Assembly: GCF_003634935.1 (NCBI RefSeq) | Contig: NZ_RBXO01000001.1 | Coordinates: 6,349,501-6,413,500 of the forward strand | DNA length: 64,000 nucleotides | Direction: 5' to 3' | Origin: Saccharothrix australiensis | Lineage (GTDB): Bacteria; Actinomycetota; Actinomycetes; Mycobacteriales; Pseudonocardiaceae | Shown: positions 32,775 through 42,286 of the stretch, piece by piece | How the letters are laid out: every line of letters starts with the position of its first letter | Numbering within the stretch: position 1 is the stretch's first letter | Position numbers and translations under genes: made by a program | Notes under the pieces: model-generated | Databases searched by the model: none | What the model saw: only the letters and a program-made list of their open reading frames with translations | What the model was told of the DNA's origin: nothing

Positions 32775-33584
32775 ATGGCCAAGCGCTTGACGGGCGCGGT
32801 GCTGACCGCCGTGCTCGTGCTGACCGCGTTCGCGATCCCGGCCAACGCCGGGCGCGCACCGGTGGACTTCACCGGGATCGTGGCGTTGAACAACTGCTCC
32901 GGCTCGGTGGTGCGACCACCGAGCGCCCAGTCGTCGGACCGGGCGCTGGTGCTCACCAACGGCCACTGCGTGAAGCTGATGGCGGACCGCGAGGTGATCG
33001 TCGACCGAGCGGACAGCCGCACGTTCACCCTGCTCGACCGGGGTGGCGGCGGCTCGCTGGGCACGTTGCGCGCCGAACGGCTGCTGTACGCGACGATGAC
33101 CGGCACCGACGCGGCGCTCTACCGGCTCACCGCCACCTACGCGCAGGTCGAGGGCCTGGGCTCGCGGGCGCTCGACCTGTCACCGGCGCACCCGGTCGCG
33201 GGCACCGACATCCGCGTCGTCTCGGGGTACTGGAAGAGGATCTACTCGTGCCGGGCGGACGGGTTCGTCTACCGGATGCGCGAGGGGAACTGGACGTGGC
33301 ACGACTCCATCCGCTACACGGCGTCGTGCAACGTCGTCGGCGGCACGTCCGGCTCGCCCGTGGTGGACGTGGCGAGCGGGGCGGTGGTGGGCGTGAACAA
33401 CACCGGCAACGAGAGCGGCGGCCGGTGCACCACCAACAACCCCTGTGAGGTCGACGAGTCCGGCAACATCACCGTGCGGCGCGGCATCGGGTACGCGCAG
33501 CAGACGTACCAGATGGCGCCGTGCCTGCCGGGCGGTGGTCGGCTGGACCTGAACGCGCCCGGCTGCGGCCTGGCACGGCCGTAG
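32775..33584 (+). CDS. secreted trypsin-like serine protease
   Basis: 269 aa. The signal peptide is MAKRLTGAVLTAVLVLTAFAIPANA with cleavage after ANA. The mature chymotrypsin-fold protease has His in RALVLTNGHCV, Asp in MTGTDAALYRL and Ser in CNVVGGTSGSPVVDV. Cysteines pair around the His (NNCSGS...GHC) and near the active Ser. Unlike many actinomycete S1 proteases it has no pro-region. ATG 32775 has AGGAGGG 7 nt upstream. It would act outside the cell; the natural substrate is unknown. Confidence 0.88.
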   Translation: MAKRLTGAVLTAVLVLTAFAIPANAGRAPVDFTGIVALNNCSGSVVRPPSAQSSDRALVLTNGHCVKLMADREVIVDRADSRTFTLLDRGGGGSLGTLRAERLLYATMTGTDAALYRLTATYAQVEGLGSRALDLSPAHPVAGTDIRVVSGYWKRIYSCRADGFVYRMREGNWTWHDSIRYTASCNVVGGTSGSPVVDVASGAVVGVNNTGNESGGRCTTNNPCEVDESGNITVRRGIGYAQQTYQMAPCLPGGGRLDLNAPGCGLARP

Positions 33585-33721
33585 CGACTCCCGGTTCGAG
33601 GTCGGCGGTGGGAGGGACCCGCTCCCGCGCGCACGACGTGCGCGACGGCTCGCGGTGCCGTCGCGCACGGCGGGCCCCGTGCCGTCGCGCGGATCATCCA
33701 CCGCACCGCGCCGGCCCGATC

Positions 33722-33727
33722 TAGGCT
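33722..33727 (+). promoter_or_regulatory. -10 box of a leaderless transcript (CoA-binding protein)
   Basis: TAGGCT ends 6 nt before ATG 33734. There is no Shine-Dalgarno. Confidence 0.5.
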
Positions 33728-33733
33728 GGTCGC

Positions 33734-34162
33734 ATGACCGATCCCTGGGACGACCCCGCGACGATCCGGCGCATCCTGGCCGACTGCGACACGTGGGCCG
33801 TCGTCGGGCTGGCGAACCACCCGCACCGCGCCGCGCACGGCGTCGCGCGGTTCCTCCAGCAGCACGGCAAGCGCGTCGTACCGGTGCACCCGGACGCGGA
33901 GCCCGTCCTCGGCGAGCCGGGTTACGCGACGCTGGCCGACATCCCGTTCCCGGTGGACTGCGTGGACGTGTTCCGCCGCTCCGAGGCCGCCGGGCAGTTC
34001 GCCGACGAGGCCGTGCGCATCGGCGCGAAGGCCGTGTGGTTCCAGCTCGACGTCGTCGACACCGCCGCCTACGCCCGCGCCACCGCCGCCGGGCTGGACA
34101 TGGTCATGAACCACTGCCCGGCGATCGAGTGGGCCGCGCACGGGCCCCGCGCCGGGCGGTGA
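33734..34162 (+). CDS. CoA-binding domain protein (CoA_binding_2)
   Basis: 142 aa, the length of the single-domain family. TIRRILADCDTWAVVGLANHPHRAAHGVARFLQQHGKRVVPVHPDAEPVLGE is the Rossmann CoA-binding start. CVDVFRRSEAAGQFADEAVRIGAKAVWFQLDVVD and a final GLDMVMNHCPAIEW with its conserved Cys are family features. It resembles the nucleotide-binding part of succinyl-CoA synthetase alpha. The role is unknown; binding CoA or an acyl-CoA is the inference. Confidence 0.9.
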   Translation: MTDPWDDPATIRRILADCDTWAVVGLANHPHRAAHGVARFLQQHGKRVVPVHPDAEPVLGEPGYATLADIPFPVDCVDVFRRSEAAGQFADEAVRIGAKAVWFQLDVVDTAAYARATAAGLDMVMNHCPAIEWAAHGPRAGR

Positions 34163-34386
34163 CCTCGGCCTCGATCCGCATCCGGGTATCGGCCGGCCCG
34201 CGCGCCAGCGTGGTCGCGGCCGGGCGCGCCTCGCCGAACGCCGCGCGCGGCACCGGCCGGCCCGGCTCGGGGTCCGGCAGGTGGTACGTGGACCCCGACA
34301 GGGCCGCTCGCCTCAGGGCCGAACCCTGACCCGCGTCCGGCGCGACGGGCTCGCCGGCGGGATGGCGTGCGCGCGGACCCGGTCGT

Positions 34387-34392
34387 TACCCT
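34387..34392 (+). promoter_or_regulatory. -10 box of a leaderless transcript (alpha/beta hydrolase)
   Basis: TACCCT ends 6 nt before ATG 34399. There is no Shine-Dalgarno. Confidence 0.45.
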
Positions 34393-34398
34393 CCCGCC

Positions 34399-35199
34399 AT
34401 GCCGACAGCCGCGCTCAACGGGATCACGGTCAACTACCACGTGGAGGGCGCCGGCGACCTGGTCGTGCTGGTGATGGGCACCGGCAGCCCCGGCCGGGTG
34501 TGGCACCCGCACCAGGTGCCCGCGCTGCGGGCGGCCGGTTTCCGGGTGGCGACGTTCGACAACCGGGGCATCCCGCCGACGGACGAGTGCGCTTCCGGCA
34601 TGGAGGTCGAGGACCTCGTCGGCGACACGGCCGCGCTGATCGAGCACCTCGGCGGCCCCGCGCACGTCGTCGGCACGTCGATCGGCGCACGCGTCGCCCA
34701 GGAACTGGCGCTGGCCCGGCCCGACCTCCTCAAGCGCGCCGTCCTGCTCGGCACGGCCGGCCGCGACGACCCGGTGCAGCACGCCCTGTCGCAGGGCGAA
34801 CGCGCCCTGTACGACCAGGGGATCACGTTGCCCGGCCGGTACTTCGCGGCGGTCAACGCGGTGCTCAACCTCTCCCCCGCGACCCTGCGCGACCCGGTGG
34901 CGGCCCGCGACTGGCTCGACGTCTTCGAGTTCACCGGGCCGGCCGTCGGCGCGGGCGTGCGGGCGCAGTACGAGCTGGACGAGTTCGGCAACCGGCTCGA
35001 CGCCTACCGGGCCATCCGGGTGCCCTGCCTGGTGGTGGGCTTCGCCGACGACCGCGTCCTGCCGCCGCACCTGGGGCGCGAGGTGGCCGAGGCGATCCCC
35101 GGCGCGCGGTACGAGGAGGTCGCCGACGCGGGGCACTACGGCTTCCTCGAACGGCCGGCCGAGGTGAACCGGCTGATCGTGGACTTCCTGACGGGCTGA
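34399..35199 (+). CDS. alpha/beta-fold hydrolase
   Basis: 266 aa. LVVLVMGTGSPGRVWHPHQVPALRAAGFRVATFDNRG holds the oxyanion region and the DNRG strand. The nucleophile Ser is in VVGTSIGARVAQELAL, the acid in VVGFADDRVLPP, and the catalytic His in VADAGHYGFLERP. The nucleophile elbow GTSIGA is slightly off the usual GxSxG (Ala at the last Gly) but tolerated. No signal peptide is present, so it is cytoplasmic. The substrate is unknown. Confidence 0.9.
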   Translation: MPTAALNGITVNYHVEGAGDLVVLVMGTGSPGRVWHPHQVPALRAAGFRVATFDNRGIPPTDECASGMEVEDLVGDTAALIEHLGGPAHVVGTSIGARVAQELALARPDLLKRAVLLGTAGRDDPVQHALSQGERALYDQGITLPGRYFAAVNAVLNLSPATLRDPVAARDWLDVFEFTGPAVGAGVRAQYELDEFGNRLDAYRAIRVPCLVVGFADDRVLPPHLGREVAEAIPGARYEEVADAGHYGFLERPAEVNRLIVDFLTG

Positions 35200-35285
35200 G
35201 CGCACCCGATCAGCGCACGGCCCGGTCCTCCGACAGCGGGTGCTCGCGCCGCACCGCACGCGCCCGTCACCGCCCCGCGCCACAT

Positions 35286-35412
35286 GCGGCGCACCGCTCA
35301 CCCTGACGCGGCGCACCGCCCACCTCACGCGCCGCACTTCCCACCGCACCCGCCGAAGCTCCCGCCGCACACGCCGAACTCGCGCCCCGCGCGCCGGACC
35401 TCCCGTCGCGCG
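35286..35412. repeat. ~21-bp degenerate tandem repeat, 6 units
   Basis: Units of 21-22 bp built on CGCCGCAC-N6-CCGC lie in the 345-bp gap before the NACHT gene. Each differs from the next at several bases. They translate as 7-residue repeats in the frame of the downstream gene, but no credible start precedes them. The rest of the gap (35200-35544) shows a TACCGT box at about 35515 and no gene. Confidence 0.65.
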
Positions 35413-35544
35413 CGGAATCCCGCTGCACACGCGTGGGCTCGGCCGTTCGAGGTAATCGCCGGTGGTGGTCACCCGCGCACGGGAACCCACCTACCACGGG
35501 ACCGCAAACGCCGTTACCGTCGTTGCGACCTGCGGAAGGGGCAC

Positions 35545-37608
35545 ATGGACCACCGGAGACTCGCGCGCGCCTCACGCCGGATCGCCCTGATCGGCGCGGG
35601 TGGTGTGACGTGCCTGGTGCTCCTGCCGATCGCGATCAACGCCGCGACCGGCGGCTCCGCACCACGCGTGCTCGGGCCGTACGCGACGTGGCTGTGGCCG
35701 TCCCTGGTGCTGCTGTCCGCCGTCACCGCCGCGCTGGCCGCCTGGACCCCGCTCAGCGCCCTGCTGGTGCGCCGCCTGCCCGCGCACCCCGCGAACCGGG
35801 CCGCCGCGCTGGAGCGCGTGGAGCGGTACGTCCGGGCCAGGCAGGAGGGTTCGACGGCGGAGCAGGTGCGGCTCAAGCTCGGCGTCGCGCCGCGCGTCGG
35901 CCCCCGCCTGCCGACGCGCTCCACCGCGCCGCTGGTGGTGGTCGGCGAGCCGGGCGCGGGCAAGACGTCGCTGCTGCTGGAACTCGCCGCCACGCTGGTG
36001 CACCGCGCGAAGGCCGACGAGGACCGGCTGGTGCCGGTGCTGGTGGACCTGGGCGGGTGGCGGCCCGCGGAGGACTTCGGCGAGTGGCTGCTGGGGCACC
36101 TCGCCCGGCGGTACCGGATCGGCGCGCGGCTGGGCCGGGCGTGGCTGCGGGAGCGGCGGCTGGCGGTGCTGTTCGACGACCTGGACGAGGTGCCCGAGGC
36201 CGACCGCGCCGAGTGCCTGGCGTGGATCACCGCGCTGCGGCTGCCGCACGTCGTGCTGTGCTGCTCCACCGACGACTACGAACGGCTGCCGCGCTACGAC
36301 GTGGTGCACGTGGAACCGCTGCGGCGCACCGACGTCCTCGGTCTGATCGCGGCGTGCGCGCCCCGCCTGGACGGGCTGGCCGAGGCGCTGGCGAAGGACC
36401 CGGACGCGTGGGACGAGGTGCGCACGCCGCTGGCGTTCGGGCTGCTGGCCCTGGCCTACCGGGCGGGGCGCGCGGAGTACCGGGGCGTGCTCGACACCTA
36501 CGTGGTCGAGTCGGTGGCGCGCGGGCCGGGGCGGGCCGAGCGGACGTTGCGCGCGCTGCGGTTCCTGGCCCGGATCGCCCGCCGCCGCGCGGACCTCGTG
36601 GCCCGCCACCGGCTGCCGCGCCGGGAGGTGTGGCTGGACTTCGTCGGGCCCGAGGTGGTGTGGCGGCTGTTCCGGCGGGCCGCGCCGGGTGCGCTGGCGG
36701 GCGCGGCGGCGGCGCTGTGCCTCGTGGTGGGGCTGGCGTTCGGGGTCGTCGCGGCGGTGGTGGCTGCGGTGTGCGCGGCGGCGTTGCGGCGCGGGCGGTT
36801 CCCCGCACCGGTGGGTGACCGGGCGGGCGGCGCGCGGTGGGCGGCGACGGGTTTCGCGGCGGGCGCGCTGGTCGTGGGCGCGGTGGCGGTGGTGGGCGGC
36901 CGGCTGGGCGGGCAGATGGCGCGCTGGCCCGCGCCCGTCGGGTTCGGGCTGGTGCTGGTCGTGGCGTTCCTGGTGGCGCTGGGCGTGACGCGGGACCGGT
37001 ACTGGGCGGTGGCGTCCGCGCTCGTGCCTGCGGCGGTGATGGTCCGGACCGGTCCGGCGGCCCTCCTGGCGGCGCTGGGCGTCGGGCTGTGCGCGGGCGC
37101 GGTGGTCGGCGTGCTGACCGGCGGGCTGACGAGGGTGTGGGAGGGCCTGCGCGGCGTCGCGCCGGCGGGACGCGGTCCGCGCTCGGCGCCCGTCGCGGGG
37201 CTGGCCGGCGCCGGGCTCGCCGCGGTGCTCGGCGCGGCGCCGGGCGTGGTGCTCGGCACCCTGCCGGGCGTGGTGCTCGGCACCGTGTTCGGCGCGGTGC
37301 CCCAGTGGACGGGCGTCGGGCCGGTGACCGGGCTGCTCATCGGGCTCGCCGTGACGCCGGTGGCCGCGCGACCGTGCGAGCCGGTCGCCGAACTGCTCGC
37401 CAAGCCGCTCGCGCTGGACGAGTTCCCGCTGCGGCGCAAGGCGGTCATCCAGTCGGCCCTGGACCGGGTGCTGCTCGTGGACGGCCACCGCTTCCCGCAC
37501 GCCCTGGTGCGCGACCACCTGGCCGCGTGCGACCCGGTGGAACTGGGCGCGACCGCGGAGCGCCGGCGGGAAGGGCTCAGCCCCACCGCGTCCGGCCCCA
37601 GGGCTTGA
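35545..37608 (+). CDS. membrane-embedded NACHT-domain NTPase
   Basis: 687 aa. Two N-terminal membrane helices (about 13-32 and 48-67) precede a NACHT/STAND NTPase domain: Walker A GEPGAGKT at 134-141, the acidic Walker B patch DDLDE at 211-215, and CCSTDDYERLP (sensor 1 region). From about residue 375 to 600 come roughly eight Ala/Val/Gly-rich membrane helices, then a short soluble tail (FPLRRKAVIQSALDRVLLVDGHRFPHALVRDHLAA). NACHT proteins in bacteria include phage-defence sensors (bNACHT); a defence or signalling role is inferred. No canonical effector domain is fused; the membrane part could be the effector. GGAAGGGG lies 4 nt before ATG 35545. Confidence 0.82.
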   Translation: MDHRRLARASRRIALIGAGGVTCLVLLPIAINAATGGSAPRVLGPYATWLWPSLVLLSAVTAALAAWTPLSALLVRRLPAHPANRAAALERVERYVRARQEGSTAEQVRLKLGVAPRVGPRLPTRSTAPLVVVGEPGAGKTSLLLELAATLVHRAKADEDRLVPVLVDLGGWRPAEDFGEWLLGHLARRYRIGARLGRAWLRERRLAVLFDDLDEVPEADRAECLAWITALRLPHVVLCCSTDDYERLPRYDVVHVEPLRRTDVLGLIAACAPRLDGLAEALAKDPDAWDEVRTPLAFGLLALAYRAGRAEYRGVLDTYVVESVARGPGRAERTLRALRFLARIARRRADLVARHRLPRREVWLDFVGPEVVWRLFRRAAPGALAGAAAALCLVVGLAFGVVAAVVAAVCAAALRRGRFPAPVGDRAGGARWAATGFAAGALVVGAVAVVGGRLGGQMARWPAPVGFGLVLVVAFLVALGVTRDRYWAVASALVPAAVMVRTGPAALLAALGVGLCAGAVVGVLTGGLTRVWEGLRGVAPAGRGPRSAPVAGLAGAGLAAVLGAAPGVVLGTLPGVVLGTVFGAVPQWTGVGPVTGLLIGLAVTPVAARPCEPVAELLAKPLALDEFPLRRKAVIQSALDRVLLVDGHRFPHALVRDHLAACDPVELGATAERRREGLSPTASGPRA

Positions 37609-38035
37609 ACACCGACAGCGCGGTGTTGACCGTGTAGATGGCCAGCGACACGCAGGACGCGACGAGCACGTCCACCCCCGCGCCGCCGACGTCGCCGGTC
37701 GCCGCGCCGTCCGCCGCGCGGTGCAGGCCGGACCGCAGCGCGAAGGCCGTCGCCACCACGGCGATCACCGTCAGCACGAACTTCACCAGCACCCAGCGGT
37801 ACTTCACCAGGCCCCACCTCGTGCCCACGGACACCACGACCCCGGACACCAGCGCGACCAGGCCCATCGGCAGCACGACGCGGTCGCCCAGCAACGCCAT
37901 CGCCCGGTACAGCTCGGGCCGGTCGAACGCCGCGACCGCCAGGACGAGGTCGCCGACGGTGACGCCGAGCCACCCGACCGACGAGACGACGTGCAGCAGG
38001 AGGACGGACTTGCGGGCGGTCGGCTGGAGTCGCAT
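37577..38035 (-). CDS. small integral membrane protein (DUF2269-like)
   Basis: 152 aa with four membrane helices: LLLHVVSSVGWLGVTVGDLVLAVAAF (about 12-37), VVLPMGLVALVSGVVVSVGT, VLVKFVLTVIAVVATAFAL and VLVASCVSLAIYTVNTALSVF. The HVxxSVGWLG opening is typical of the DUF2269 and related haem/copper-type small membrane families. The function is unknown. Its 3' end overlaps the convergent NACHT gene by 32 bp, and it is divergent from a TetR gene that may control it. Confidence 0.78.
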   Translation of the reverse strand: MRLQPTARKSVLLLHVVSSVGWLGVTVGDLVLAVAAFDRPELYRAMALLGDRVVLPMGLVALVSGVVVSVGTRWGLVKYRWVLVKFVLTVIAVVATAFALRSGLHRAADGAATGDVGGAGVDVLVASCVSLAIYTVNTALSVFKPWGRTRWG

Positions 38036-38305
38036 GCCGTGCAGGGTGTCGCCGCCGACGCCGTCGCCGCGTCCGACGGGTGGCGGCTCGTGGGCCTACG
38101 CCCGTCGACGTAGGTCCCGGCCGTCGGGCGTGCCCGCCGTCGTGGTCGCCGTCGTGGTCGCCGCGGCGGTCCGGCCCGTCCGGTGGGCCCGGCGCGGTGG
38201 CCGGGTTGCGGATCGCCGAACTCCCCGGCACGGGACCGAACCAGCGGCGTTCGGGCGCGGTCGCGACCGCTCTCGATGCGTGCTCGACCGACTACGCTCC
38301 GGAAC

Positions 38306-38884
38306 GTGGGCAGGCCGCGGGGTTTCGACGACGCGGCGGTCGTGGCCGCCGCGATGGAGATGTTCTGGTCGAAGGGGTACGAGGCCACTTCGACGGAGGA
38401 CCTGTGCGCCTGCACGGGTCTCGGGCGGAGCAGCCTGTACAACGCCTACGGCAGCAAGCACGGCCTGTACGAGCGGGTGCTGCGCCGGTACGCCGAGGTG
38501 GACCTCGGCTGCCGGCGGCAGGTCCTGGAGGGGCCGGGCCCGGTGAAGGACCGGCTGCGGGCGTTCCTGCTGGCCGTGATCGACGACGACCTGGCCGACC
38601 CGGACCGGCGCGGGTGCCTGGCGGTGAACGCCGCCGTCGACGCGGGCGGCACCGACGAGCGGGTGGCGGAGGAGGTGCGGCGGCAGTTCGGGCGGTTGGA
38701 GGTGCTGGTGTGCCACCTGATCGCGGCGGGGCAGCGGTCGGGTGAGCTGTCGGGTGACGTCGAGCCGCTGGTGAGCGCCCGGTTCCTGCTGAGCGCCTAC
38801 TACGGGTTGCGCGTGCTGTCGAAGGTGACGCACGACCGGCGGGCGTTGGAGGACGTGGTGGACGGGGCGTTGGCGCGGCTGTAG
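38306..38884 (+). CDS. TetR-family regulator
   Basis: 192 aa. VGRPRGFDDAAVVAAAMEMFWSKGYEATSTEDLCACTGLGRSSLYNAYGSKHGLYERVLRRY is a TetR helix-turn-helix of the GRPRxFD group. The C-terminal part (RAFLLAVIDDDLADPDRRGCLAVNAAVD) is the TetR_C pattern of that group, which controls oxidoreductases and efflux. GTG 38306 follows a TACGCT box by 7 nt (leaderless). It is divergent from the small membrane protein gene across a 270-bp gap. Confidence 0.9.
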   Translation: MGRPRGFDDAAVVAAAMEMFWSKGYEATSTEDLCACTGLGRSSLYNAYGSKHGLYERVLRRYAEVDLGCRRQVLEGPGPVKDRLRAFLLAVIDDDLADPDRRGCLAVNAAVDAGGTDERVAEEVRRQFGRLEVLVCHLIAAGQRSGELSGDVEPLVSARFLLSAYYGLRVLSKVTHDRRALEDVVDGALARL

Positions 38885-38926
38885 GCGGGCGGGCGCGGGA
38901 TCGACGGTGGCAGCCGGAACCGGCAC

Positions 38927-39005
38927 GGGCTCGACGCGGGCTGTCGGCGGGACCGGCGCGGCGTCGGGCTCGGGCTCGACGCGGGCTGTCGCGGGACCGG
39001 CGCGG
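38927..39005. repeat. ~35-bp direct repeat pair in a convergent gap
   Basis: 38927-38961 and 38972-39005 are identical apart from one missing base in the second copy. They occupy most of the 129-bp gap between the convergent TetR and pentapeptide genes. No gene is seen. Confidence 0.85.
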
Positions 39006-39013
39006 TCGCGCGG

Positions 39014-40200
39014 TCAGCGCCAGTGGCCGGGCCGGGTCAGGGTCGGGGGCAGGACGGTCTTCCCGTCACCCTTCGCGGCGTCCACTTGGGCCTGCGTCAG
39101 GAACAGCGCGCCGGTGAGGTCCGCGCCGCTCAGGTCCGCACCCCGCAGGTCCGCGCCGATGAGGTCCGCGCACCGCAGGTCCGCGCGGGAGAGGTCGGCG
39201 CCGATCAGGTACGCGCCGCGCAGGTCGACGCCGCGCAGGTCCGCCCCGGCGAGCCTGCGGCCGATCAGGTCCGCGCCGCGCTTGGACTTCCGCTTGCCGT
39301 GCGCGGCCCGGACGTGCGCGCTGACCCGCTCCAGCAGCCCGCTCACCGTGCGCCACCGCGGCCCGACGTCCAGCTCCGCCAGCTCGTGCGGCGGCGCGGC
39401 GGTGAGCGCCGCGACGTCCGCCCGCGCCTCCGTCAGGTCGGCGTGCAGCGGGGTGTCCAGGCGGAGCGCTTCGGTGAGGTACCAGAGCAGTTCGTGCAGC
39501 TCGCGCATCACCGGGAAGACGTCGAACATCAGCTCGGCCGTCTCCGGGGCGTCCCGCCAGCTCCGCCCGGCGAACGTCACCTGGGCGACCTGCTGGCCCG
39601 CGCCGAAGCAGTCGTAGACCGTGCAGCCGCGGAAACCCCGGTCGCGCAGGCCGGTGTGGATGCCGCAGCGGAAGTCCGCGCCGAGGTTGCGGCACGGCGT
39701 GCGGGCCGGCTTGTCGATCGCGAAGTCCGACGAGGCGGCGAACGCGGGCACCACGCAGCACAGGCCGAAGCAGCGCTCGCAGTCGGCGCGGAGCCCGCCG
39801 GGCACGAGGGGCAGCTCACGCCTGCCGGACACGTCGACCGCTGCCGGCTCCCCGGCGGGGCCGGGTGCGCCGGCCGGGCCGGCGGTGCGGGACGCGCCGG
39901 GCGTGCTGGCGGGGCGGGACGCGCCGGGTGCATCGGACGCGCCGGCGGGGCGGGGCGTGCCAGGTGCATCGGACGCGCCGGCGGGGCGGGGCGTGCCGGA
40001 TGTGCGGGGTACGCCGGGCGTGGCCGACGTGCCGCGTGCTTCGGAGGCGCCGGGCACCCGCCGCCGCTCACCGCGCACTCGCCGCGCGCCGGACCGCGCC
40101 GAAGCATCAGACCGCGCCGGGGCACCAGACCCCGCCGGCACGGCGGGGCGCTTCGGCGCGTCGGACGGCTTCGGCGCGTCGGGGCGCTTCGGGACGCCCG

Positions 40201-40204
<4 letters not shown>
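39014..40204 (-). CDS. Cys-rich pentapeptide-repeat protein
   Basis: 396 aa. Residues 1-125 are Ala/Pro/Ser/Arg-rich and disordered with repeats of the type [13 protein letters not shown] Cys-rich domain follows: CERCFGLCC, then [34 protein letters not shown], nine cysteines in all, probably metal-binding. Residues about 311-368 form a quadrilateral beta-helix of some eleven pentapeptides ([15 protein letters not shown] and so on), ending before a basic tail. Its ATG overlaps the recQ stop (ATGA), so it is translated with recQ. Pentapeptide helices can mimic DNA; a link to RecQ function is inferred only from the coupling. Confidence 0.85.
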
Positions 40205-42003
<1,799 letters not shown>

Positions 42004-42009
42004 CGGGCG

Positions 42010-42015
42010 ATACTA
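42010..42015 (-). promoter_or_regulatory. -10 box of a leaderless transcript (recQ)
   Basis: TAGTAT on the minus strand, exactly 6 nt before GTG 42003. It would drive recQ and the overlapping pentapeptide gene. Confidence 0.55.
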
Positions 42016-42274
42016 ACGACCCCCACCGACACTCCCCCGCGCCCCCACCGGGCCGCGCGCGGGGACGCCGCGAGTCGATCACAGGTGGAAATCCGAGCAT
42101 TCCTCCGGTGGTCGCACACGCGACCAGCCGCGCCACCGGGCGCGGGCGCGCCCGAACACCGCCGTGCCACCGGCTCCGCGGCACACCGATCCCGCCACCG
42201 CACACTCCACCACGCGCGTCGCACTGCCTGCACGTCGTTCCTCGACACGCCCGGAATCCGCCCGGCGGTTCTGG

Positions 42275-42280
42275 TAGCTC
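42275..42280 (+). promoter_or_regulatory. -10 box of a leaderless transcript (nuclease-helicase)
   Basis: TAGCTC (one base off TANNNT) ends 6 nt before ATG 42287. There is no Shine-Dalgarno. Confidence 0.4.
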
Positions 42281-42286
42281 TGGATC

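Noticed and set aside
33628..33644. 8-bp palindrome after the S1 protease as a terminator or operator
   Set aside because: The stem (CGCGCACG and its complement) is short and in very GC-rich sequence where such dyads arise by chance; no supporting context.
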